Part shown: one piece after another, positions 35,628 to 44,017 of the stretch
Position numbering within the stretch: position 1 is the stretch's first letter
Layout of the letters: every line of letters begins with the position of its first letter
NCBI GenBank assembly: GCA_003140215.1
Contig: PLJL01000004.1
Coordinates: 137,062 to 201,061 of the forward strand
Reading direction: 5' to 3'
Length of the DNA: 64,000 nt
Source of the DNA: Vulcanimicrobiota bacterium
Lineage (GTDB): Bacteria; Vulcanimicrobiota; Vulcanimicrobiia; Vulcanimicrobiales; Vulcanimicrobiaceae
Program-made: the position numbers and the translations under genes
Notes under the pieces: model-generated
The model's database searches: none
Told to the model about the DNA's origin: nothing
The model's input: only the letters and a program-made list of their open reading frames with translations

Positions 35628-37705
35628 CACGCGACCTTGCCGATCGTGCCGCGGAGCCCGGGGACCACGAAACGCGAGCCGAAGTCGGCCGGCGAAAGCG
35701 CGGCACCGAACAGGTACCCTTGCGCGTGATCGCAATTCAGGTCCGCCAGCGCCGCGAGCTGCTGTTCGGTTTCGACGCCCTCCGCGACGACGTGCGCGCC
35801 CAAGCGATGGGCGGCCGAGATGACGGCCTCGGCGATGATCGAGTCGGCGTCGTGGGTCTCGATGTCGCTGACGAAGGTTTGATCCAGCTTCAGGGTGTCG
35901 AAGCGACACGAGCGCAAGATCGAGAGTGAATTGTAGCCCGTCCCGAAGTCATCGAGGGCGACCCCAATGCCCAGCGCGCGCAGCTCCGCGACCTTGCGCG
36001 CCGTGTCGGCGAGGTCGCCTTGCATGGCGCTCTCGGTCAGCTCGAGCTCCAGCAGCGACGGATCCAGGCCCGAGTCACGCAGCGCAGCGCGCACGCTTGC
36101 GGTGAAATCCGGTCGGACGATGCTGTGGGCCGAGACGTTGACGGCCACCCGCAGTCGCCGCCCGTCCTGCTGCCAGGCCGCGTTCTGCCGGCAGGCCTCG
36201 GTGAGGACGTAGGAGTCGAGCGGGATGACCAAGCCGGTGTCCTCGGCGATGGGGATGAACTCCGCGGCGCTGATCAGCCGGTCGCGATGCGGCCAGCGAA
36301 CCAGCGCTTCCGAGCCGATGAGGCGCCCGTCGATCGAGACGATGGGTTGGTAGTGCACGAGCAGGCCGTCGCGCTGGAGGGCGTAGCGCAGCCCGGATTC
36401 CATGCCGAAGCGGCGCACCGCTGATTCGTGCATCGACGCTTCGAACATCCGGTAGGAGCCGCGCTCGCCGCGCTTGGCATGATACATCGCTGTGGCGGAG
36501 CTTCGATAGAGCGATTCGACGTCTGCACCGTCGTCAGGATAGCACGCGGCGCCGATGCTCGCGCTTACGACGAGGCTCCGGCCGGCGACGTGCAGCGGTT
36601 CGCCCAGCGCGCGGATGATGGCGCGCGCCGCGGCCGCCGCGTCACTCGAGCCGGCGTCCAAGAGTACGACCGCGAACTCATCGCCGCCGGTGCGTACAAC
36701 GAGATCTCCCTCGCGCGTCGCCGCCCGCAGCCGGTCCGCGACGCTTTGGAGGAACAAGTCGCCCGCCGAATGCCCTAGGGTATCGTTGATCCGCTTGAAA
36801 TGGTCGAGGTCGAGGGACAGGACGGCAGCGCGGGAGTGCGCGGTCCCGCCGGAGCAGATGGCCTGGAGAACCTCGTGGAGCTGCATGCGGTTCGGCAGCC
36901 CGGTCAGAGAGTCGTGCCGAGCGTTGAACTCGAGTTGCTCGTGCGCGATCTTGCGCTGCGTGATGTCGACGATGGTCCCGACGAGGCGTACCGGCTGCCC
37001 CGCGAGATCGTCCTCGCGTATGGTTACCATCTCCACCCAGCGTATCGCCTCGTCGCCGCGCACGGCTCGATATTCGATGCGCTGCCCACGGCCGGTGTCG
37101 ACGACGTCTTTGAACATCGTCAAGATCCGTTCTTGATCGTCGGGGTGTGCATGGCGGCGGATTGACTGAGCGCCGTTTCCGGGGCACGAGTCGGCCGGAA
37201 CCGGCATGCGCGTCAACGCAAAGAGCTCGTCCGACCAGGTCGTGTGGCCGGTGGCGAGTTCTACGCGAAAATGCCCCAGATCCATGAGGCGGTGTACGCG
37301 CGAGTGCGCGCTGAGCGATTCGCGCTGTTCGCGTTCCGCTTGGACACGCTGCGTAACGTCGGTCGCGAACAGCACCGCAACCGGTGCGCCGTTCCACACG
37401 AAATCGAGAACCGTCTCGTCGACGTCGACCTCGGAATTGTCCTTACGGCGATGTGCAGTCGTGATCGTCCCGCGGCCGTCGGCGCCGTCGCTCGCGATTG
37501 CGGAGACGCGCCCGGGGGCGCACAGCGCCTCAGCGGTCAGACCGACGAATTCGGCGCGCGAGTAGCCGTAGCTACGAATCGCCGCCGCGTTCACCGCGAT
37601 GCAACACTCGCTCTGGGCGTCGAAGATCAGCACGGAGTCCAGGTGATTCGCGAAGGGCTCCTCACCGTGCAGTGTCCGAGCGCTCGCCGAGGTCAAGTCG
37701 GGCAT
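35627..37705 (-). CDS. PAS-PAS-GGDEF-EAL cyclic-di-GMP signalling protein (copy 1)
   Basis: A 692-aa protein with the same domain order as its neighbour: PAS with SYGYSRAEFVGL, a second PAS ending VGTIVDITQRK, GGDEF with VRTGGDEF (340-344) and an RxxD site (REGD), and EAL with SEALVRW (~465) and DDFGTGYNSL. Whole segments match the downstream copy, including YSRAEFVGL and AVNVSAHSI, so the pair arose by tandem duplication. No membrane segments are seen. All catalytic residues are retained in both copies. Confidence 0.93.
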   Translation of the reverse strand: MPDLTSASARTLHGEEPFANHLDSVLIFDAQSECCIAVNAAAIRSYGYSRAEFVGLTAEALCAPGRVSAIASDGADGRGTITTAHRRKDNSEVDVDETVLDFVWNGAPVAVLFATDVTQRVQAEREQRESLSAHSRVHRLMDLGHFRVELATGHTTWSDELFALTRMPVPADSCPGNGAQSIRRHAHPDDQERILTMFKDVVDTGRGQRIEYRAVRGDEAIRWVEMVTIREDDLAGQPVRLVGTIVDITQRKIAHEQLEFNARHDSLTGLPNRMQLHEVLQAICSGGTAHSRAAVLSLDLDHFKRINDTLGHSAGDLFLQSVADRLRAATREGDLVVRTGGDEFAVVLLDAGSSDAAAAARAIIRALGEPLHVAGRSLVVSASIGAACYPDDGADVESLYRSSATAMYHAKRGERGSYRMFEASMHESAVRRFGMESGLRYALQRDGLLVHYQPIVSIDGRLIGSEALVRWPHRDRLISAAEFIPIAEDTGLVIPLDSYVLTEACRQNAAWQQDGRRLRVAVNVSAHSIVRPDFTASVRAALRDSGLDPSLLELELTESAMQGDLADTARKVAELRALGIGVALDDFGTGYNSLSILRSCRFDTLKLDQTFVSDIETHDADSIIAEAVISAAHRLGAHVVAEGVETEQQLAALADLNCDHAQGYLFGAALSPADFGSRFVVPGLRGTIGKVA

Positions 37706-37838
37706 TGCGTGATGTAGTCCGCCGTCACTGGGAGGGGCGGCCTAGGCCACCCACTTCCGGCCGCAGATAGACCGTACCGCTGGCCGGTAACGCGCCGGAA
37801 CGCCGCGGAGGTTACCCGCGACTACACCTTACGCCCGC

Positions 37839-39065
37839 TTACTTCACCACCACCAGGGCGACCCGGTTGACCCCGCTGCAGGCCAGCACGAGACTCTGGC
37901 CGTCGGTCGTGACCATCATGTTGCGCACGACCCCGCCGCCCGACGGGATCGTCCAACTCTGGAACTTCTGCGTGGCCGGATCGAAGCGGACCAGGGTGTT
38001 GGGCTCGACGCCGGATTCGCTGTACCACACGGCGTTCTTGAGGATCGCGATGGCGTACGGGCGCGAGTTCGGGCCGCCCGGCGAGGCGTATTCGGTGACA
38101 TTGCCGGTCTTGGGATCGAAGCGGCCGAGATACCCGCGCCCGTAGTCGGAGTACCACATCACGTCGTCCGCGGCGATCGCGATGCGGCGCGGACGTGCGC
38201 CGGCGTTGGGCAGCGGGTACTCGCGGATCGCCATCGTTTGCGGATCGATGCTGGCGATCTTGTTGCTCCCGAACTCGACGAACCACGGCACGTTCTTCGA
38301 ATCCACCACCATGCCGTACGGGTTGGCGCGCGGCGTCGGCACCGTCACGAGCTTAACGTCACCGGTGCCCGGAACGAGCCGGCCGACCATGTTCGCGCTT
38401 TGCGCGGTGAACCACAGCGTGCCGTTGCGATCGAAGATCGGCGTGTGCGGATCGCGGGCTGCCGGATCGAGGGCGTACTCCTTGAACGTGCCGGTGCGCG
38501 GATCGAGCTTGCCGATGTAGGCTTTGAAGTTCGCGGTGAACCAGACGTTGCCGTCGCGGTCCATCACCAAGCCGTGCGGGCCCGAGCCCGCAAGCGGGGG
38601 ATGATACTCCTTGAACGTGCCCGTCTTGGGATCGAGGCGCCCCAACGCGTTCGCCATCTGCCCGGTGTACCAGATCGAACCGTCGGGCGCGGCCAGCGGA
38701 TCGTGCGGGCGCGAGCCGGGCGTCGGGACCAGCCACTCTCGAATCGTCACCTCGACGTTGCCGGGGACCACGACCGCCGCCGGCGCCGCCTTGGGCGGGA
38801 AGTGCGCGGTCAAGTAGTCGACGACGGTGTCCACTTGACCGGGCGTCAGCTTCGCGCCCACGTTCACCATCATCGCGACGTCGTTGCGCCAGCCGGCCCG
38901 GTCGTAGCCGGAGCTCGTCACGCGGCTCAGCGCGTGACACTGCGCGCACGTCGCCGCGACGAGGTCTCGCCCCGCACCGTCGGGCAGCACGGCTTGACTG
39001 CGAGCCGGCCCCGCAAAGCACAGCAGCGCAGCGGCGACTATGGGCAAGGCGAATCGCTTCGACAT
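37839..39065 (-). CDS. Exported cytochrome c / Vgb-like beta-propeller fusion
   Basis: A 408-aa protein with a signal peptide, a short cytochrome c-type domain (CAQCH, haem ligands Cys40, Cys43, His44; residues ~27-95) and a C-terminal virginiamycin B lyase-like propeller. The propeller repeats are visible as ALGRLDPKTGTFKEY, YIGKLDPRTGTFKEY and YLGRFDPKTGNVTEY, about one blade per 45 residues. Vgb lyase activity is not implied: such propellers are widespread and mostly uncharacterised. It starts two bases after the upstream membrane-protein gene. A periplasmic electron-transfer or dehydrogenase role is plausible. Confidence 0.8.
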   Translation of the reverse strand: MSKRFALPIVAAALLCFAGPARSQAVLPDGAGRDLVAATCAQCHALSRVTSSGYDRAGWRNDVAMMVNVGAKLTPGQVDTVVDYLTAHFPPKAAPAAVVVPGNVEVTIREWLVPTPGSRPHDPLAAPDGSIWYTGQMANALGRLDPKTGTFKEYHPPLAGSGPHGLVMDRDGNVWFTANFKAYIGKLDPRTGTFKEYALDPAARDPHTPIFDRNGTLWFTAQSANMVGRLVPGTGDVKLVTVPTPRANPYGMVVDSKNVPWFVEFGSNKIASIDPQTMAIREYPLPNAGARPRRIAIAADDVMWYSDYGRGYLGRFDPKTGNVTEYASPGGPNSRPYAIAILKNAVWYSESGVEPNTLVRFDPATQKFQSWTIPSGGGVVRNMMVTTDGQSLVLACSGVNRVALVVVK

Positions 39066-39067
39066 CT

Positions 39068-39586
39068 TCAGCCCTCCGCGGAACGGGTCAGCCGGCGTCC
39101 GAGCCGGGCAGCCGCGAGGATATCACGGATCCCTGAGAGTGCGACGCCGGCCGCGAAGGCGCTCAGGAGCCACGACAGCCACCCGTGTTCGGAGGCGGCG
39201 AATCCGAGCGGCTCGTGATACCAGCCGGCCAGCGACGGAACTAGCAGCGTCAGGAAGATGCCATAGGTGATCCCCATGATCGCGTGCATCGACCGCTCCC
39301 CCGCCGCGAGCGCGCGCGTCTTGTCCTCGACGATGAAGTCCGACAGCGTGATCCCGATCTCGGTCAGCAGCAACGCGCCCAGGACGAGCACCAGCGCGCC
39401 ATGCGGCTCGAGCCAGGCCAGCGTGGCGAACAGCGTCAGGTAGACGAAGTCGCGGGCCGCATGCAGTTGCAGCTCGCGCCGCGCGGTCGACCGGTGCGGG
39501 AGCCGCGCGACCAGCTCGTGGTAGACGAGCGTATCGTACGCACCCATGGCGCCCATCACCGCGAGCGCGTACAGCGCGTAGGTCAC
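39068..39586 (-). CDS. Membrane protein of the DUF4166/cytochrome operon
   Basis: A 172-aa protein with four hydrophobic segments (starting near residues 4, 48, 62, 105 and 140, one of them weak) and a conserved-looking loop FIVEDKTRALAAGERSMHAIMG. No family recognised. GTG 39586 overlaps the stop of the upstream DUF4166 gene in a GTGA junction, and its own stop lies two bases before the cytochrome/Vgb gene, so the three form one operon. Confidence 0.65.
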   Translation of the reverse strand: MTYALYALAVMGAMGAYDTLVYHELVARLPHRSTARRELQLHAARDFVYLTLFATLAWLEPHGALVLVLGALLLTEIGITLSDFIVEDKTRALAAGERSMHAIMGITYGIFLTLLVPSLAGWYHEPLGFAASEHGWLSWLLSAFAAGVALSGIRDILAAARLGRRLTRSAEG

Positions 39587-40104
39587 GGCAGCGGCGTCAC
39601 GGCGCCGCGATAGGATGCGAGCGGCCCGAGCACCGGCACGGCGATCGTCACCAACAGGTCCCAGCTCGTCGCAGCGCCGCGCACCGTCGAGGAGAACCGC
39701 GGCGCGAACGGGCGCGGGATCCACGCCCCCAGGCAGCGGCAGGCGACCGGCTCGAACCGCATCCCACGTTCGTCGGCCGTCACGTCGAACAGGACCTGCA
39801 TCGGACCGCGCGCCTCGACCAGTCGCCCGCGGTCGATCCACTGCACGGTGGTCAGCGTCGTATCGGGGAAGGAACGCTCCCACACCTCGCGGTCGCCCTC
39901 GGCGCGCACGACCAGCGTCCCCTGCGCCCGCGCGCTCGCGCCGGGCAAGCCCATCAGCGCCGCCGCGGCGGCGTGAAGGAGCCCGGGTTCGCGCGTTACC
40001 GCGAGCGCGAACGTCGCCGTGCCGCCGGGCTGCGCGTGAAAGCGCCGCAGCGCCGGCGGGAGGCGCTCGAAGGATGCTCCGAGGAGTCGCTGATACAGTT
40101 GCAT
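39583..40104 (-). CDS. DUF4166 domain-containing protein
   Basis: A 173-aa soluble protein matching DUF4166: LYQRLLGASFERLPPALRRFH at the N-terminus, HAAAAALMGLPGASAR, then WERSFPDTTL and a C-terminal beta-rich half. The family function is unknown and members occur both alone and fused to membrane or dehydrogenase domains. First gene of a three-gene minus-strand operon. Its ATG overlaps the putative start of the divergent small membrane gene, so the start of one of the two is probably misplaced. Confidence 0.75.
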   Translation of the reverse strand: MQLYQRLLGASFERLPPALRRFHAQPGGTATFALAVTREPGLLHAAAAALMGLPGASARAQGTLVVRAEGDREVWERSFPDTTLTTVQWIDRGRLVEARGPMQVLFDVTADERGMRFEPVACRCLGAWIPRPFAPRFSSTVRGAATSWDLLVTIAVPVLGPLASYRGAVTPLP

Positions 40105-40504
40105 GGTGAAGAGGCGTCGGCTCTACCGGATCGTGTTTCTCCTCGCCGGTGCGTACAACATCTGCTGGGGTCTGTACGCCGCGGTCGATCCGCAGTGGCT
40201 GTTCCGCTTCGCCGCGATGCCGCTGCCCACGCAGCCCGCGATCTTCGTGTGCTTGGGCATGGTCATCGCCCTGTACGGCATCCTCTACCTCGAGGTCGCA
40301 CGCATCCCCGAGCGCGGTTGGCTCATCGCCGCGGTCGGTCTCACGGGGAAAGTGCTGGGGCCGATCGGCATGGTCGTCCTCATCGCGCGCGGCGCGTGGC
40401 CGCCCGCGACGCTGGTGCTGAGCGTCACCAACGACTTCATCTGGTGGCTCCCGTTCGGGTTCTACCTCGTCGACGCGTGGCCGTCGTTCAGGGCTCAGGG
40501 GTAG
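40103..40504 (+). CDS. Small four-helix membrane protein
   Basis: A 133-aa protein with four membrane helices (residues ~8-25, 45-62, 72-92 and 100-120) and motifs GAYNICWGLYAAVDPQWLF and NDFIWWLPFGFYL. It resembles uncharacterised DoxX-sized membrane proteins, but I cannot place it in a family. The proposed ATG 40103 overlaps the divergent DUF4166 ATG, and a GAGGAG lies 16 bases upstream, so the start is uncertain. It converges with and overlaps the SnoaL-like gene by about 17 bases. Confidence 0.6.
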   Translation: MVKRRRLYRIVFLLAGAYNICWGLYAAVDPQWLFRFAAMPLPTQPAIFVCLGMVIALYGILYLEVARIPERGWLIAAVGLTGKVLGPIGMVVLIARGAWPPATLVLSVTNDFIWWLPFGFYLVDAWPSFRAQG

Positions 40505-40910
40505 TCGCCGGGGGTTCCCCTTGGCGCGTGTTGTGGAACGACACGATCTTCCAGTCCGAACCCTCGTGGACCAAGACGGCGGTCGCGAGCGCTTTTAGAT
40601 CGCCCGCCATCGGGCCTTGCGGCACGTGCAGCTCCGCGGAGATGTGCGCGACCATCACGTCGTCCGAAAGCCGGCGCAGCTTGACGAGGTAGAAGTGATT
40701 GCGGCTGCCGCTGTACACCGAGTCGAAGATCATCTGGTGCGCTTTGCCGATCTCGTCACGCCCGGTCATGTGCATCGCGTAGATGTTCACGAACTCGGCA
40801 TCGTCGGTGAACGACTCGGCGAACGCCGCGCCGTCGGCCGTATTCCACGCCGCTTCGAGATCCGCGACGATCCCGCCGACCGCGACCTGATCCTTGCTCG
40901 ATACCGTCAT
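40488..40910 (-). CDS. SnoaL-like / SgcJ-EcaC family protein
   Basis: A 140-aa protein with the NTF2-like cone fold pattern: IVADLEAAWNTADGAAFAESFTDDAEFVNI, then HMTGRDEIGKAHQMIF, then beta strands ending DWKIVSFHNTRQ. SgcJ/EcaC-type members are small enzymes or binding proteins with varied substrates. It lies 14 bases downstream of the antibiotic-monooxygenase-like gene on the same strand. No signal peptide. Confidence 0.8.
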   Translation of the reverse strand: MTVSSKDQVAVGGIVADLEAAWNTADGAAFAESFTDDAEFVNIYAMHMTGRDEIGKAHQMIFDSVYSGSRNHFYLVKLRRLSDDVMVAHISAELHVPQGPMAGDLKALATAVLVHEGSDWKIVSFHNTRQGEPPATTPEP

Positions 40911-40924
40911 CGCGTGCTGCGCCC

Positions 40925-41233
40925 CTAAGCCGGTTCGAGGACGTGGATCGCCCGGCTCGCGACCGCGTCTTTCGTCTTCGCGACGTAGGCCGCCATGTGC
41001 GGGGCGGCGGCGTGGGCGCGCAACGCTTCGGCACTCTCCCACTTCTCGATCGCGATGATACCGTCGGGGCCCAGCGCCGCCTGGAACGCGCCGAACCCCT
41101 CGAGGTCGACGGCCGCCCCGTACTCGATGCAGCCCGGCTCGGCTCGCACGGCCGGAACGTTGGCCCGAAATGCGTCGAGCACTTCGGCGCGCCGTCCGGG
41201 CTTGGCGGTGATCACCGCGATAACGTGAATCAT
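40925..41233 (-). CDS. Antibiotic biosynthesis monooxygenase (ABM) domain protein
   Basis: A 102-aa ferredoxin-like dimeric alpha/beta barrel protein. The pattern is typical of YgiN/quinol monooxygenase relatives: HVIAVITAKPGRRAEVLDAF, EPGCIEYGAA, AIEKWESAEALRAHAAAPHMAAY. Cofactor-free oxygenase activity is known in some relatives but not deducible here. First gene of a two-gene unit with the SnoaL-like protein and divergent from the exchanger gene. Confidence 0.85.
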   Translation of the reverse strand: MIHVIAVITAKPGRRAEVLDAFRANVPAVRAEPGCIEYGAAVDLEGFGAFQAALGPDGIIAIEKWESAEALRAHAAAPHMAAYVAKTKDAVASRAIHVLEPA

Positions 41234-41303
41234 GCCGGGCTCTTCGCGCTCGGGGTCCGGAACGCCGCCGTGAAATCCTCAGCCCAGCGGGAACACTGCC
41301 GAC

Positions 41304-42332
41304 GTGCATGCTCTCGGGACTCCGGTCGTGCTGGCGATGTTCGTCGTGGCCGGTGCGCTGATCTGGTGGGCAGGGGGGATCCTCGCCGCGTCGACCGATG
41401 CGATCGACGCGCATTTCGGCTGGGGCGAGGGGCTCGGCGGCGCCATCTTCCTGGCGATCGCCACGAATCTGCCCGAGGTCGCGATCATCGCCGGCGCCGC
41501 CTACACGCACAGCCTCGGGCTCGCGGTCGGCAACATCCTGGGCGGGATCGCGATCCAGACCGTGGTCCTGGTGCTGCTCGACGGTCCCGGACTGCGCTCG
41601 CGCGTCCCCCTCTCCTCGCTGGTCTCATCGCTGACGATCGCGCTGGAGGGCTTGGTGCTGATCGGAATCCTCATGCTCTGCGTGCTCGGCGCGCTCTCGC
41701 CGCCGAGCCTCATCTACGCGCGCACCACGCCGGCCGAGCTCGCGATCCTCGTCGCCTGGATCGGCAGCCTGTTCATGATCCGCCACCACGAAGACGACCA
41801 GGGCTGGCAGAGCGCGCGTGAGGAGATTGCCGAAGTGTCGACCCTGGTGGCACCGAAGCGGCGGCCGATCTCGCAGGTCTTTGTGCTCTTCGCGATCGCG
41901 GCGCTCGCGACGCTCGTCGCCGGTGTGATCCTCGCGCTGAGCAGCGACGTCATCGCGACGCGCTTCCACGTGCAAGGCGTGATCTTCGGCGCGACGATCC
42001 TCGCCGCAGTAACGGCGTTGCCGGAGGTCACTACCGGCCTCTACGCGGTCAAGGCGGGCCGCTACGAGCTCGCGATGAGCGACATCATCGCCGGCAACGC
42101 GTTCCTGCCGGTGCTGTTTCTGCTCGGCACGCTACTCAGCAACAAGCCGCTGCTGCCCGATGCGCAGGGTCCCGATCTCTATCTCGCGGCGCTGGGCGCG
42201 CTGCTGACCGCGGTCTACTGCATCGGTGTCATCCTGCGCTCGAAGCGCATGCTGCTGGGCGCCGGGCTCGACTCGCTGCTGGTCCTCGTGCTGTACGTCG
42301 TCGGAATCGCCGGCCTGTTCTTCGTGCGCTAG
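41304..42332 (+). CDS. Cation exchanger of the CaCA (Na+/Ca2+ exchanger-like) superfamily
   Basis: A 342-aa membrane protein with about ten helices in two inverted halves. The two alpha-repeats are recognisable: GGAIFLAIATNLPEVAI in the first half and FGATILAAVTALPEVTTGL in the second, each with the acidic residue used for ion binding. The following SDIIAGNAF also fits. It probably exchanges Ca2+ or another cation for Na+ or H+. The GTG start is the only good one. A soluble hydrophilic loop (~150-190) separates the halves. Confidence 0.82.
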   Translation: MHALGTPVVLAMFVVAGALIWWAGGILAASTDAIDAHFGWGEGLGGAIFLAIATNLPEVAIIAGAAYTHSLGLAVGNILGGIAIQTVVLVLLDGPGLRSRVPLSSLVSSLTIALEGLVLIGILMLCVLGALSPPSLIYARTTPAELAILVAWIGSLFMIRHHEDDQGWQSAREEIAEVSTLVAPKRRPISQVFVLFAIAALATLVAGVILALSSDVIATRFHVQGVIFGATILAAVTALPEVTTGLYAVKAGRYELAMSDIIAGNAFLPVLFLLGTLLSNKPLLPDAQGPDLYLAALGALLTAVYCIGVILRSKRMLLGAGLDSLLVLVLYVVGIAGLFFVR

Positions 42333-42374
42333 CTCAGCGCGGGGAAGTTCGGGCGGGCGTCGTACCCGTCGAGC

Positions 42375-43490
42375 ATGAGCTCGACGATGATGAACGGCGC
42401 AGATGCGCCGGCGCGCGCACCGATCGATCCGATCGAGCACTACTTCGAGCAAGCATGGAGCGACGGGCTGCCGGTCGTGCCGCCGACGCCGCACAAGATC
42501 GACGCGATGGTCGAGGCGCTCGGCGGGGAGCCCGAGTTTCCCGAAGCGGTGATCCCGCCGCGGCGCGGGACGCTCACGCGCGAGGTGCTCGCGATCAACA
42601 TGGTGATGGCGGGCTGCAAGCCCGAGTACGCGCCGGTGGTGCGTGCTGCGATGCTGGCGTTGTGCACGAAACAATGGAACCTCAACGGCGTGCAAGCGAC
42701 GACGCACATGGCGGCGCCGCTGCTGGTCGTCAACGGGCCGATTCGCAACTCGATCGGGATGAACGCCGGACACAACGTGTTCGGTTCGGGCAACCGCGCC
42801 AACGCGACGATCGGGCGCGCGATTCGCCTGATCCTGCTCACCGTCGGCGGCGCGACGCCGGGCGATCTCGACAAGAGCACGCTGGGCCACCCGGGCAAGT
42901 ACACGTACTGCATCGCCGAGAACGAAGAGCTCAGCCCGTGGGCGCCGTATCACGTCGAACACGGGATGGCACCCGAGGACAGCACCGTCTTCGTGATCGC
43001 CGCCGAGCCCCCGCACAGCGTGGTGAACCACGTCGCGAACGACGCGCAGGGCGTGCTCGACAGCATCGTCTCGGCGATGAGCACGATCGCGCACAACAAC
43101 GCCGTTGCGAGCGGGTCGTGCGCGGTCGTCATCGGCCCCGAGCACGCCGACACCATCGCCGCGTCAGGCTTCACCCGCCTCGACGTGCGCAGCTATCTCT
43201 GGATGAACGCCGGCAACACCTGGGGCGAGGTCAGCTTCAACGACCGCTACGCCGGCGGCGGCAAGGTGTACAACAAGGCGCTTCCGGCCTGGTACAAGCG
43301 CGAGACGGGCGCGCGCATCCCGATCGTGCCGACGCCCGACGACATCCATCTCTTCGTCGCCGGCGGCGCGGCCGGCCGCTTCTCGGCCTTCATCCCCGGC
43401 TGGGGCCGCATGACCAGCCCGGTGCTGCGCAAGATCGACGGCACCGCCGGCGCCGGCGCGATGTGCGCCGACGGAACGTGCGCGCTGTGA
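42375..43490 (+). CDS. Conserved protein upstream of UGSC selenoprotein, function unknown
   Basis: A 371-aa soluble protein beginning with a run of possible ATG starts. Conserved-looking stretches are YFEQAWSDGLPVVPPTP, RGTLTREVLAINMVMAGC, GMNAGHNVFGSGNRANATIG and HPGKYTYCIAENEE, and it ends with a two-cysteine motif MCADGTCAL. No cofactor motif or domain name comes to mind. It ends in a GTGA overlap with the selenoprotein gene, so the two are made together and probably form a functional pair. Its terminal CADGTC could be a redox partner for the selenocysteine. Confidence 0.75.
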   Translation: MSSTMMNGADAPARAPIDPIEHYFEQAWSDGLPVVPPTPHKIDAMVEALGGEPEFPEAVIPPRRGTLTREVLAINMVMAGCKPEYAPVVRAAMLALCTKQWNLNGVQATTHMAAPLLVVNGPIRNSIGMNAGHNVFGSGNRANATIGRAIRLILLTVGGATPGDLDKSTLGHPGKYTYCIAENEELSPWAPYHVEHGMAPEDSTVFVIAAEPPHSVVNHVANDAQGVLDSIVSAMSTIAHNNAVASGSCAVVIGPEHADTIAASGFTRLDVRSYLWMNAGNTWGEVSFNDRYAGGGKVYNKALPAWYKRETGARIPIVPTPDDIHLFVAGGAAGRFSAFIPGWGRMTSPVLRKIDGTAGAGAMCADGTCAL

Positions 43491-44017
43491 TCTACGATCC
43501 GCGCGGCGTCGTCCACGCCGAGCACCGCGAAATCGCGCCGCGCGTCGGCTCGGCGGCGGGCTTGCGGCTCGGCGTGCTCGACAACACCAAGTGGAACGGC
43601 TGGCGGGTGCTCGAGCGCACCGCGGCGATCCTGGGCGAGCAGACGCCGTTTGCGTCGGTCACCCGCTACAAGAAAGAGAGCTTCTCGGTCAACGCCGAGC
43701 CCGAGTTGATCGCGCGCATCGTCGCCGAGAACGACGTCGCGCTCGTCGGCATCGGTGATTGAGGCAGCTGCACGTCGTGCTGTACGTACGACACCGTCCG
43801 GTTGGAAGAGTCCGGTCTGCCCGCCGCCGTCATCGTGACGACGGTCTTCGAACACGAGGCGGCGGTTCAGCGAGCGGCGCTGGGGATGGACGGGCTGCGG
43901 CCCGTGGTGGTCATGCACCCGCTCAGCACGCTCACTGCCGAGCAGCTCGACGCCCGCGCGCGGGAGGCCGCGCCGCAAGTCCTCGCCGTTTGGCGCGGTG
44001 ACCCGCTCAGAAGCTGA
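43487..44017 (+). CDS. UGSC-family selenoprotein with in-frame UGA (selenocysteine)
   Basis: A 176-residue reading frame interrupted only by TGA at 43760-43762 (codon 92). Before it lies VALVGIGD and after it GSCTSCCTYDTVRLEESGLPA, so the motif reads U-G-S-C, the signature of the UGSC (seleno)protein family. The downstream part keeps coding bias and hydrophobic pattern to a proper stop, and a SECIS-like stem-loop starts exactly 11 bases after the UGA. Sec92 and Cys95 would form a thioredoxin-like redox pair. GTG 43487 overlaps the upstream stop. The 3' end overlaps the convergent TonB-like gene by 11 bases. No selA, selB, selC or selD is in the window. Confidence 0.85.
43774..43792 (+). promoter_or_regulatory. 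Bacterial SECIS-like hairpin
   Basis: GTCGTGC (43774-43780) pairs with GTACGAC (43786-43792) over seven base pairs with one G-U, leaving the loop TGTAC with a G at its second position. The 11-base distance from the UGA equals that of the minimal E. coli fdhF SECIS upper stem-loop. Confidence 0.65.

Noticed and set aside
43760..43762. TGA as an ordinary stop or sequencing error in a Cys-type gene
   Set aside because: The UGSC context, intact coding beyond the codon and a correctly spaced hairpin fit selenocysteine better, although genome-level Sec machinery remains unverified.
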